The notes beneath the pieces were generated by a model. It did not search any database. It had not been told where the DNA came from and saw nothing but the letters and a program-made list of their open reading frames with translations. A DNA stretch of 9,273 bases from NCBI GenBank assembly GCA_029881775.1, contig JAOULY010000049.1, positions 1 to 9,273 of the forward strand, in the 5' to 3' direction. Position 1 is the first letter of the stretch. The number at the start of each line of letters is the position of its first letter. The translations under genes and the position numbers were made by a program. Positions 1-5,604 of the stretch are shown here, piece by piece. This DNA comes from Gammaproteobacteria bacterium (GTDB lineage Bacteria > Pseudomonadota > Gammaproteobacteria > UBA9214).

Positions 1-1
1 G

Positions 2-226
2 CGGCAGAAAAACACTCTCGAAAGCGTGCCGGACTTCATGCGCACGCCATGCTTTTTTGCGCGCTATATTCATGCGCCTGCACAGTACCTGGAAAACGGA
101 CTGCCAATCCAGGAACGCGATGCCACAGGTTATCGGCGCTCGCTGGTTGATTACGATGAGTCCCGGCAGGTGGCACGCGCCCTGTTCAGTCTGCCGACCG
201 GTTATGAGCGCTTCAGCCTTGATTAA
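2..226 (+). CDS. 3' end of an unrecognised protein gene (partial)
   Basis: An open frame runs in from the left edge (first full codon at 2) and ends at TAA 224-226, giving the last 74 residues of a protein whose start lies outside. An internal ATG at 26 exists but has no ribosome binding site, and the frame is open upstream of it, so it is probably not the start. The tail is rich in aromatic and arginine residues (for example FFARYIHAPAQYLENGLP) and ends ALFSLPTGYERFSLD. I see no membrane segment, signal peptide or motif that I can assign to a family. The codon use resembles the neighbours. Its last 14 bases overlap the 3' end of the convergent lpxH, so the two messages are complementary at their ends. 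Function unknown. Confidence 0.6.
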   Translation, partial: RQKNTLESVPDFMRTPCFFARYIHAPAQYLENGLPIQERDATGYRRSLVDYDESRQVARALFSLPTGYERFSLD

Positions 227-947
227 CAGGTAACTGCATCAGCTCGCATTCATCGGCCGTACACGCGAGTACGCTGCCCTGTTCGTACCAGTCGCCCAGG
301 ACAATGCGCCGGGCGGGTTTGCCTGCACGGTCAAAGTTGTGTACGAACGGTCTGTGCGTGTGGCCGTGAATCAGCTGCGTAACGCCGTGTCTGCGCATTA
401 CGTCGATAACTGCATCCTGGTTCACATCCATGATGGATTCCGGTTTGCCGCCGGTTTGCTCGCGACTGGCCTGGCGCATTTCAAGCGCAATGGCCTGACG
501 TTCAGCCAGCGGCCTGGCCAGCAATTCGGCTTGCCAGCCAGGGTCACGAACACGCGCACGAAATGCCATATACCCGGTGTCATCGGTGCACAGCGTGTCG
601 CCGTGCATCAGCAGCGTTTTCCGGCCATACAGATCAATGACGGTCGGGTCATCCAGCAGGGTGGCGCCGCTGTTTTGTGCGAAGCGATCGCCGAGCAGGA
701 AATCGCGGTTGCCGTGCATGATGAAGACGGGTGTGCCGGCAAGCGCACACTGCTTCAGGCTCTCGCAAACGGCCAGGTTATCGGCTGAATCGTCATCGTC
801 GCCGACCCACGCCTCGAACAGGTCGCCGAGTATGTACAGGGCGTCTGCGTTACCCGCCTGCCTGGCGAGGAAGGCATGGAACAACGTTGTGATTGCCGGC
901 CGCGCCGGATCCAGGTGCAGGTCTGAAATGAACAGGGTTCCGGACAT
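213..947 (-). CDS. lpxH: UDP-2,3-diacylglucosamine hydrolase LpxH
   Basis: LpxH is a peripheral membrane enzyme of lipid A synthesis that cleaves UDP-2,3-diacylglucosamine to lipid X and UMP. The 244-residue protein shows the calcineurin-like metallophosphoesterase motifs in order: SDLHL with D9 and H11, GDLFE at 41-45 with D42, GNRD at 79-82, MHGD with H115, and HGHTH at 194-198. These residues bind the two Mn ions in the family, and none is missing. The length is close to the usual 240 or so. The ATG at 947 gives the family's expected N-terminus (MSGTLFISDLHL); the site upstream has only a weak Shine-Dalgarno. The gene starts 23 bases after the cyclophilin stop on the same strand, so the two are probably co-transcribed. 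The same ppi-lpxH pair next to a divergent cysS occurs in E. coli. The 3' end overlaps the convergent gene at 2-226 by 14 bases. Confidence 0.95.
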   Translation of the reverse strand: MSGTLFISDLHLDPARPAITTLFHAFLARQAGNADALYILGDLFEAWVGDDDDSADNLAVCESLKQCALAGTPVFIMHGNRDFLLGDRFAQNSGATLLDDPTVIDLYGRKTLLMHGDTLCTDDTGYMAFRARVRDPGWQAELLARPLAERQAIALEMRQASREQTGGKPESIMDVNQDAVIDVMRRHGVTQLIHGHTHRPFVHNFDRAGKPARRIVLGDWYEQGSVLACTADECELMQLPVNQG

Positions 948-970
948 GCCGGCAATCAGCGGGTCGCTGC

Positions 971-1567
971 CTATTCCACGACCGTTACTTTCTGGATGAC
1001 CACGTTTTCGCCGGGGACGTCACGGTGTCCGTTACGGATGCCGGTCTGGACTTTTTCGATGGCCTTGATGACATCATCCCCGTCCACGACCTTGCCGAAC
1101 ACGGTGTAACCCCAGCCCTGTGGCGACGGCGCGGTATGATCGAGAAAGCTGTTGTCCTTGACGTTGATAAAGAACTGCGCGGTGGCGGAGTGCGGATCAT
1201 TCGTTCGCGCCATGGCAATCGTTCCATTCATGTTCTTGAGGCCGTTGTCGGCCTCGTTCTTTACCGGAGAATTGGTCGGCTTTTGCTGCATTTCCTCGTC
1301 GAAACCGCCGCCCTGTATCATGAAGCCGGGGATGACGCGGTGAAAGATCGTGCCGTCATAATGCCCGGCTTTTGCGTAGGCAACGAAATTCTCGACGGTA
1401 AGCGGCGCCATTTTTCCATCCAGTTCCAGCTTGATCGTGCCTGCGCTGGTTTCCATATTGACTGTAACCATACCTGTATCCTTTGCGTTGTTGTCTTCTT
1501 CAGAAAATGCGCTTGCCGGCAGTATGCCAACGGTAACGGCCAGTACGAGGCCATGCAGTAATTTCAT
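971..1567 (-). CDS. cyclophilin-type peptidyl-prolyl cis-trans isomerase with signal peptide
   Basis: A 198-residue cyclophilin that catalyses cis-trans isomerisation of X-Pro bonds. Active-site signatures are visible: FHRVIPGFMIQGG at 75-87 (R77, F82, Q85), AMART at 118-122, AQFFINV at 130-136 and the GWGYTVFGKVVDG segment near 151-163. The first 20 residues form a Sec signal peptide: MK, a hydrophobic core, and a probable cleavage site after ASA at 18-20. This predicts a periplasmic enzyme like PpiA, although the location beside cysS and lpxH is that of the cytosolic PpiB in E. coli. The start at 1567 is supported by AGGAG (1575-1579) seven bases upstream and by a promoter at 1601-1628. The frame stays open far upstream, but that part is antisense to cysS. 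A second ATG at codon 33 (1471) has its own good ribosome binding site and would give a 166-residue form without the signal. Whether to call it ppiA or ppiB is unclear, so no symbol is given. Confidence 0.93.
   Translation of the reverse strand: MKLLHGLVLAVTVGILPASAFSEEDNNAKDTGMVTVNMETSAGTIKLELDGKMAPLTVENFVAYAKAGHYDGTIFHRVIPGFMIQGGGFDEEMQQKPTNSPVKNEADNGLKNMNGTIAMARTNDPHSATAQFFINVKDNSFLDHTAPSPQGWGYTVFGKVVDGDDVIKAIEKVQTGIRNGHRDVPGENVVIQKVTVVE
1479..1484 (-). promoter_or_regulatory. internal ribosome binding site for a second cyclophilin start
   Basis: On the minus strand AAAGGA lies seven bases before an in-frame ATG (1469-1471), codon 33 of the cyclophilin. Translation from here would begin MVTVNMETSAG, skip the signal peptide and give a cytosolic enzyme close to the length of PpiB. 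Use of this site is inferred from sequence only. Confidence 0.45.
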
Positions 1568-1600
1568 CGAGCTGCTCCTGTAGTCTGTGCGGATGACGCA

Positions 1601-1628
1601 ATAATATAAGCTCTGGCTGTCTTTACAA
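1601..1628 (-). promoter_or_regulatory. sigma70-type promoter for the cyclophilin-lpxH unit
   Basis: Read on the minus strand: -35 TTGTAA (1628-1623), a 16-base spacer, and -10 TATTAT (1606-1601). Transcription would start about 25 bases upstream of the cyclophilin ATG and the leader would include the AGGAG site. The match is good but not perfect at -35. Confidence 0.6.
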
Positions 1629-1735
1629 GTGGCCAGATTGTAAAACGCGCTTTGTTGCCCGTTAGCCTTTCCGTTACTATGGCGCTCGATAAAAGATCCG
1701 CCGGCAGCCGCTAATACGGGGAGTGCAACCGTCAT

Positions 1736-3136
1736 ATGCTGAAAATCTACAACACCCTTACTAATCAGAAGGATGAATTCACCCCGATCGAGGCGGGCAA
1801 GGTGAGAATGTACGTGTGCGGCATGACAGTCTACGACTACTGTCATCTCGGTCATGCACGCGTCATGGTGGTGTTCGATGTTGTCGTGCGATATTTGCGC
1901 GAGCAGGGCTATGACGTTACCTATGTCAGGAATATCACTGATATCGACGACAAGATCATCAGGCGCGCCAATGAAAACGGCGAGGATATTCATGCGCTGA
2001 CGAACCGCTTTATACAGATCATGAATGAAGACGCCGATGCGCTCGGCGTCGTGCGGCCCGATCTGGAACCGCGTGCCACTGACTCGATGGAGCAGATTAT
2101 TGCCATGATCAGTACGCTCGTGGATAAAGGTTACGCCTACGCGGGTGACAACGGCGATGTCTACTACAATGTCAGCCGCTTCGGCGGGTACGGCAAGTTG
2201 TCCGGCAAGCGGATCGAGGACCTGCAGGCCGGTGCGCGTATCGAGGTAAACGAGTCCAAGGATGACCCGCTGGATTTCGTGCTCTGGAAGGCGGCGAAAG
2301 CCGGCGAGCCCGGCTGGCCATCGCCGTGGGGTGACGGCCGGCCCGGCTGGCATATCGAATGCTCCGCGATGTCGACGCACCACCTCGGTGATCATTTTGA
2401 TATCCACGGTGGTGGCATGGACCTGAAGTTCCCTCATCACGAAAATGAAATCGCCCAGTCCGAGGCGGCGACCGGGCACCACTTCGTGAACTACTGGATG
2501 CATAATGGTTTCGTCCGCGTGGACGATGAGAAAATGTCCAAGTCACTGGGGAATTTTTTCACTGTCCGCGCCATTCTCGACAATTACCGTGCGGAAGAGG
2601 TGCGGTATTTCATACTGGCCAGCCATTACCGCAGTCCGCTCAACTATTCACAGGAAAACCTGGAAAATGGCAAGGCGGCACTGACCCGGCTATATACCTC
2701 CATTCGGGGGCTGCAGCCGGCCGACCGGCCGGGTGCGGATTGTGACAGTTACCGGGATGATTTCCATGCGGCCATGGACGATGACTTCAACACGCCCGAG
2801 GCAATAGCGGTGTTGTTCGAGCTGGCGCGCGACATCAACAAGTGCCGCGCAGATGCGCCGGAGCGTGCCGCGTCGCTGGCCGCCTGCCTGCTGCGCCTGG
2901 GAGATGTGCTGGGGCTGGTCCAGTCTGATCCGGACGTATATCTGCGTGGCATGGCCGGTGAAGCAGGCGGTCGTCAGGGCCTGTCCGATGATGAGATAGA
3001 GGCGCTGATCGCCCGTCGACTGGCGGCGCGCGAAGCACGCGACTGGGCGGAAGCAGACCGCATACGCGATGATCTTGTGCGGCAGGGGGTTGTGCTGGAG
3101 GACGGGGCGGGCGGCACCAGCTGGCGGCGAGGGTGA
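1736..3136 (+). CDS. cysS: cysteinyl-tRNA synthetase
   Basis: A cytosolic class I aminoacyl-tRNA synthetase that attaches cysteine to tRNA-Cys. The 466-residue length is normal. The class I nucleotide-binding motif is HLGH at 37-40 and the second motif is KMSKS at 267-271. The zinc site that selects cysteine is complete: C28, C210, H235 and E239. Other conserved stretches are VRNITDIDDKII near 65-76, GWHIECSAMS near 205-214 and GGGMDLKFPHHENEIAQSE near 226-244. The C-terminal part (about 330-466) is the helical DALR-type and anticodon-binding region, ending in a short basic tail. The ATG at 1736 gives the standard MLKIYNTLT start and follows GGGGAG (1718-1723) at a 12-base spacing, slightly long. 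It is transcribed away from the cyclophilin gene and converges on folD, with only four bases between stop codons. I see no clear T-box or leader structure in the 168-base upstream gap. Confidence 0.98.
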   Translation: MLKIYNTLTNQKDEFTPIEAGKVRMYVCGMTVYDYCHLGHARVMVVFDVVVRYLREQGYDVTYVRNITDIDDKIIRRANENGEDIHALTNRFIQIMNEDADALGVVRPDLEPRATDSMEQIIAMISTLVDKGYAYAGDNGDVYYNVSRFGGYGKLSGKRIEDLQAGARIEVNESKDDPLDFVLWKAAKAGEPGWPSPWGDGRPGWHIECSAMSTHHLGDHFDIHGGGMDLKFPHHENEIAQSEAATGHHFVNYWMHNGFVRVDDEKMSKSLGNFFTVRAILDNYRAEEVRYFILASHYRSPLNYSQENLENGKAALTRLYTSIRGLQPADRPGADCDSYRDDFHAAMDDDFNTPEAIAVLFELARDINKCRADAPERAASLAACLLRLGDVLGLVQSDPDVYLRGMAGEAGGRQGLSDDEIEALIARRLAAREARDWAEADRIRDDLVRQGVVLEDGAGGTSWRRG

Positions 3137-3140
3137 CGCG

Positions 3141-4004
3141 CTAGTTATCTTCGTGCAGGTATTCCGTGGCGTAGAGCGTATTCTCCAGCAATGTTGCAAC
3201 GGTCATGGGCCCAACGCCGCCCGGGACCGGTGTAATCCAGGCGGCCCGTTCGCGCGCGGCTTCAAAGTCGCCGATATCACCGGCGAGGCTACCGTCATTG
3301 AGGCGGTTTATGCCCACGTCGATGACAGTCGCGCCGGGCTTGATCCAGGACCCGTCGACAACCCCCGGCTTGCCGACGGCGACCACGAGAATGTCGGCCG
3401 TGCCGGTATGTGCCGCCAGGTCGCGGGTAAAACGATGGCAGGTCGTTACGGTGCAGCCAGCCAGTAACAGCTCCAGGCTCATGGGGCGACCAACGATGTT
3501 GGATGCACCAACCACCACGGCCTGCCGTCCATAGAACGGTTCGCCGGTGTGTTCCAGCAGGGTGATAACGCCACGCGGTGTGCAGGAGCGCAAAGCCGGC
3601 CGGCGCAACGCCAGGCGTCCGATGTTATACGGGTGGAAGCCATCCACATCCTTGTCGGGCCGGATGCGCTCGGTGACCTTGTCAGCATCGATATGCGACG
3701 GCAATGGAAACTGGACCAGTATGCCGTCAATCCCGGGGTCGTCGTTCAGCTGGTCAATCAGTGCCAGCAGGTCTGTTTCACTGGTCTCGGCGGGCAGGTC
3801 ATGGTGGTGAGAAATGATGCCGGCCTGTTCGCAGGAGGCGCGCTTGTTGCGCACGTAGATCTCTGAGGCGTGGTCGTTTCCGACCAGCACGACCGCCAGC
3901 CCGGGCAGGCGCTGATTGTTTGCGCGGCGGGCATCGATCCTGGCTTTTACTGACAGCTTGACGCCTTCTGCAATGGCTTTCCCGTCGATCAGTTTCGCAG
4001 TCAT
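3141..4004 (-). CDS. folD: bifunctional methylenetetrahydrofolate dehydrogenase / methenyltetrahydrofolate cyclohydrolase
   Basis: FolD interconverts 5,10-methylene-THF, 5,10-methenyl-THF and 10-formyl-THF using NADP, and supplies one-carbon units for purines and formyl-Met-tRNA. The protein is 287 residues from ATG 4004, close to the E. coli length. The catalytic residues fall at the same numbers as in the E. coli enzyme: Y50 and K54 (IYVRNK), Q98 (GILVQFPLP) and D121 (DKDVDGFHP). The dinucleotide-binding loop is VVGASNIVGRPMS, and the C-terminal signature PVPGGVGPMTVATLL is intact. A start at 4106 would add 34 residues with no family counterpart, while MTAKLIDGK matches the family N-terminus, so the shorter form is preferred. 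The ribosome binding site there is weak. The gene is convergent with cysS and divergent from the tRNA operon. cysS, folD and a tRNA-Arg(UCU) gene also lie in one region in E. coli. Confidence 0.97.
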   Translation of the reverse strand: MTAKLIDGKAIAEGVKLSVKARIDARRANNQRLPGLAVVLVGNDHASEIYVRNKRASCEQAGIISHHHDLPAETSETDLLALIDQLNDDPGIDGILVQFPLPSHIDADKVTERIRPDKDVDGFHPYNIGRLALRRPALRSCTPRGVITLLEHTGEPFYGRQAVVVGASNIVGRPMSLELLLAGCTVTTCHRFTRDLAAHTGTADILVVAVGKPGVVDGSWIKPGATVIDVGINRLNDGSLAGDIGDFEAARERAAWITPVPGGVGPMTVATLLENTLYATEYLHEDN

Positions 4005-4106
4005 GGTGCCGATGTGTCCGTCTTCGAAGAGGGGCGGAATTCTCGCACGGGTCCCGATGGGTGTACAGGAGGATGGCCGGGCGGTGGCATGGCCGGTCAG
4101 TATCAT

Positions 4107-4135
4107 TTGACCGCCTAAAGAGCAGGACGTATTAT
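4107..4135 (+). promoter_or_regulatory. strong sigma70 promoter of the tRNA operon
   Basis: TTGACC (4107-4112) and TATTAT (4130-4135) are separated by exactly 17 bases. They are followed by a GC-rich discriminator (CGTCGGGC), which is typical of stable RNA promoters under stringent control. The predicted start near 4142 lies about 22 bases before tRNA-Pro. Confidence 0.85.
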
Positions 4136-4163
4136 CGTCGGGCTTTGATTATGGCCGGATTTA

Positions 4164-4240
4164 CGGGGTATAGCGCAGCCTGGTAGCGCGCCTGCTTTGG
4201 GAGCAGGATGTCGGGAGTTCGAATCTCTCTACCCCGACCA
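4164..4240 (+). tRNA. tRNA-Pro(UGG)
   Basis: A 77-nt tRNA with acceptor stem CGGGGTA/TACCCCG, D stem GCGC, anticodon stem CCTGC/GCAGG around loop TTTGGGA (anticodon TGG), a GTTCGAATC T-loop segment and encoded ACCA end. The UGG anticodon with modified U34 can read all four CCN codons. It is first in the Pro-Arg-His-Lys operon, 32 bases before the split tRNA-Arg. Confidence 0.98.
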
Positions 4241-4307
4241 CATTGTTTTGTACCTGTGGCAGGAAAAGTTTCGCGCCCGTAGCTCAGCTGGATAGAGCAT
4301 CGGCCTT

Positions 4308-4963
4308 TAAGCGCACATCATGAGGATGTGCAACCGGGAGCCTTTGCGGGGAAACGGAACCCGTAAAGTGGACCGCACTGTATCGGGGAAACCTTAACAG
4401 GTAATGCTGATGGCAATCCCGAGGAAACCGTTGGTTGACCCATCAAATGGTCTGTGTTTAGCATGCTGATGTGCACCATACCAAGGAGAAGGGCGACCTG
4501 GGTGTTTTGAAGGCTCAGCTTGTTTATTCGAGCAGGGATTTGTAATTTTAAATCCGGTTACCGAGCATGCCCCGTTTGATCTGGTTGCTTATGATAGCGG
4601 GGTGTTCAGGCGGATACAGGTTAATATAAATCTGTAGACAGGACTGGCGGTAATACCGTTCATTTTCGCTCTAGTTGGGCGGACAAAAACGGTACGCATA
4701 CGCGCAAAGTCGATAAGGATCAAATTGATCTTTATTGTATTTATTGTCCTGATACGGATAAGTGTTATTACCTTGATCCAAAAGAATACAAAGTTCGGTG
4801 ACATTGAGGGTAGAAACATCCAGGAATAATCAGTCACGCAATGTCAGGATGGCGACTGATTTTCGGCGGGTTCCGTAGAGACTATACGTGTGGCACCTGA
4901 GATGGTGAAGAGATAGTCCAGACCACAAACCCTGACGGGGCGTCGAAAGGCGTAGTTGGTAAG
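4308..4963 (+). ncRNA. group I self-splicing intron (IC3-like), with ORF insert in P6
   Basis: The 656-nt insert follows U34 of the tRNA and ends in G, as group I splicing requires. Helices that can be drawn: P1, exon CUU 4305-4307 with GAG 4338-4340 (U.G at the splice site); a hairpin in the P1 loop, 4313-4319/4325-4331; P2, 4342-4350/4360-4368 (nine pairs); P3, 4373-4378/4888-4893; P4, 4383-4387/4418-4422; P6, 4423-4429/4868-4874 (one mismatch); P7, GACTAT 4880-4885 with ATAGTC 4913-4918; P8, 4894-4897/4904-4907; and a P9 hairpin, 4941-4944/4949-4952, capped by GAAA. The segments GGGAAACCT and GGCAATCCC around P4-P5 and GTAGAGACTA before P7 resemble the cyanobacterial tRNA-Leu and Azoarcus tRNA-Ile introns as I remember them. 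The core alone is about 248 nt; the rest is the endonuclease remnant. Subclass IC3 is inferred from those resemblances. Confidence 0.94.
4471..4878 (+). pseudogene. decayed intron homing endonuclease, PD-(D/E)XK family
   Basis: No single frame is open, but four consecutive pieces in shifting frames read as one protein of about 136 residues. Piece 1 (GTG 4471 to 4521) ends KEKGDLGVLKAQL. Piece 2 (4524-4628) contains LFEQGFVILNPVTEHAPFDL and then RRIQVNI. Piece 3 (4631-4792) contains DKDQIDLYCIYCPDTDKCYY. Piece 4 (4795-4875, stop TAG 4876-4878) begins SVTLRVETSRNNQSR. Each junction (near 4522, 4629 and 4793) is explained by loss of one base. Layout and length match the small PD-(D/E)XK homing enzymes of bacterial tRNA introns (I-Ssp6803I type), which cut the intronless tRNA gene. 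The expected Q-x-K reads Q-V-N (AAT 4623-4625), so the motif lysine is lost as well. The GTG start is uncertain. The region is more AT-rich than its neighbours, which fits an acquired element. It lies in the P6 loop of the intron. Confidence 0.9.
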
Positions 4964-5043
4964 CTAAGCCGAGGGTCGCAGGTTCGAATCCTGCCGGGCG
5001 CGCCAATTCGGATTGGCAGGTGTAAGTGAACGACAGTTTTAAT

Positions 5044-5120
5044 GGTGGGCGTAGCTCAGTTGGTAGAGCCCTGGATTGTGATTCCAGTCGTCGTGGGTTC
5101 GAGTCCCATCGTCCACCCCA
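5044..5120 (+). tRNA. tRNA-His(GUG)
   Basis: A 77-nt tRNA that includes the extra 5' G (-1) at 5044 opposite C73, the identity mark of tRNA-His. The acceptor stem is GTGGGCG/CGTCCAC with one G.U pair, the anticodon loop TTGTGAT gives GTG, and the T arm is GTGGGTTCGAGTCCCAT with an encoded CCA end. It lies 38 bases after tRNA-Arg in the same operon. Confidence 0.98.
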
Positions 5121-5124
5121 ACAG

Positions 5125-5182
5125 ATACCGCGTGCCGGCAGGGCTGCTTGAACACCCCTGCCGGCTGTGGTCCAATACCGCG
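5125..5182 (+). repeat. 10-bp inverted repeat flanked by 8-bp direct repeats
   Basis: In the tRNA-His/tRNA-Lys spacer, GCCGGCAGGG (5134-5143) and CCCTGCCGGC (5156-5165) form a perfect 10-bp stem with a 12-nt loop. There is no following T run, so it is not an intrinsic terminator. The 8-base word ATACCGCG occurs on both sides (5125-5132 and 5175-5182). It could be a processing or stability hairpin in the tRNA precursor, or a small REP-like palindrome. Confidence 0.7.
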
Positions 5183-5187
5183 CTTTC

Positions 5188-5263
5188 GGGCCGTTAGCTC
5201 AATTGGTAGAGCAGTGGACTCTTAATCCATTGGTTGAAGGTTCGATTCCTTCACGGCCCACCA
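5188..5263 (+). tRNA. tRNA-Lys(CUU)
   Basis: A 76-nt tRNA with acceptor GGGCCGT/ACGGCCC, anticodon stem GTGGA/TCCAT around loop CTCTTAA (anticodon CTT), a GGTTCGATTCC T arm and encoded ACCA. CUU reads AAG only, so a separate UUU isoacceptor is expected elsewhere. It is the last gene of the operon, directly before a terminator. Confidence 0.97.
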
Positions 5264-5270
5264 GACTAAT

Positions 5271-5294
5271 ACCCGTGCGAAGCACGGGTTTTTT
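5271..5294 (+). terminator. intrinsic terminator of the tRNA operon
   Basis: The 8-bp stem ACCCGTGC/GCACGGGT (5271-5278/5282-5289), closed by a GAA loop, runs into six Ts (5289-5294). It begins eight bases after tRNA-Lys and separates the Pro-Arg-His-Lys operon from tRNA-Leu. Confidence 0.93.
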
Positions 5295-5336
5295 GTGTCA
5301 GCCGGGTGTGTCGGCGCTGGTGAGACGGGCAGGCAT

Positions 5337-5374
5337 TTTACAGGGCGCGCAAAAATAATTTAAATAGTTATAAT
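5337..5374 (+). promoter_or_regulatory. probable promoter of tRNA-Leu
   Basis: A sharply AT-rich stretch contains TTTACA (5337-5342), 17 bases, then TTAAAT (5360-5365). An exact TATAAT lies just downstream (5369-5374), but with no good -35 at the right distance. Either could act as the -10, so the exact start is unsettled. Confidence 0.55.
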
Positions 5375-5422
5375 TCAAGCCCTAACAGGCTGTCCCTGGC
5401 AGCTCAGACGAATGAATTTAAT

Positions 5423-5507
<85 letters not shown>

Positions 5508-5604
5508 GTCTGTCATGCGCAGGCGCAGTAACGGGATGATGTTTGATTTGGCTAGATAGCGGCAGGAAATCGCCGGTTAACAAGATGCAGAGCAGAGGCT
5601 GACA

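Larger units (their letters stand above)
4273..5005 (+). tRNA. tRNA-Arg(UCU), split by a group I intron
   Basis: Exon 1 is 4273-4307 (35 nt) and exon 2 is 4964-5005 (42 nt). Joined, they make a standard 77-nt tRNA: acceptor stem GCGCCCG/CGGGCGC, D arm GCTC/GAGC, anticodon stem TCGGC/GCCGA, loop CTTCTAA with anticodon TCT, a GGTTCGAATCC T arm and encoded GCCA. The break lies between anticodon bases U34 and C35, so the gene cannot work without exact splicing. This tRNA reads AGA and, by wobble, AGG, and is probably essential unless a second copy exists elsewhere. Without seeing the intron, the first half would look like a broken tRNA and the second half like an orphan T arm. Confidence 0.95.

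Noticed and set aside
339..788. 149-codon + strand ORF
   Set aside because: It is antisense to lpxH, which has all its metal-binding motifs.
1657..1676. Possible cysS promoter near TTGTTG...TACTAT (about 1652-1680)
   Set aside because: The spacing is about 17, but only three of six -35 and four of six -10 bases match, too weak to list as a feature.
1568..2503. Upstream extension of the cyclophilin frame on the minus strand (510 codons in all)
   Set aside because: This part lies antisense to cysS and the intergenic promoter region. The true start at 1567 has a ribosome binding site and a signal peptide.
4005..4106. Longer FolD start at 4106 (321 residues)
   Set aside because: The extra 34 residues have no family counterpart, and MTAKLIDGK at 4004 matches the usual N-terminus and aligns the catalytic residues with E. 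coli numbering.
4273..4307. Broken tRNA remnant or attL-like fragment
   Set aside because: The matching 3' half is present at 4964-5005 and the insert folds as a group I intron, so this is a split functional gene.
4718..4730. GATCAAATTGATC near-palindrome as a regulatory site
   Set aside because: It lies within the endonuclease reading frame and encodes the conserved DQID segment.
4589..4837. 82-codon minus strand ORF within the intron
   Set aside because: It is the complement of the decayed endonuclease gene; the sense strand shows clear family segments while this one shows none.
4308..4963. Insertion sequence or group II intron as the insert
   Set aside because: There are no terminal inverted repeats, no target duplication, no transposase or reverse transcriptase, and no GUGYG start or domain V/AY end; the P3/P7/P8 core fits group I.
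5167..5358. 63-codon + strand ORF over tRNA-Lys
   Set aside because: It overlaps the tRNA and the terminator and has no ribosome binding site.
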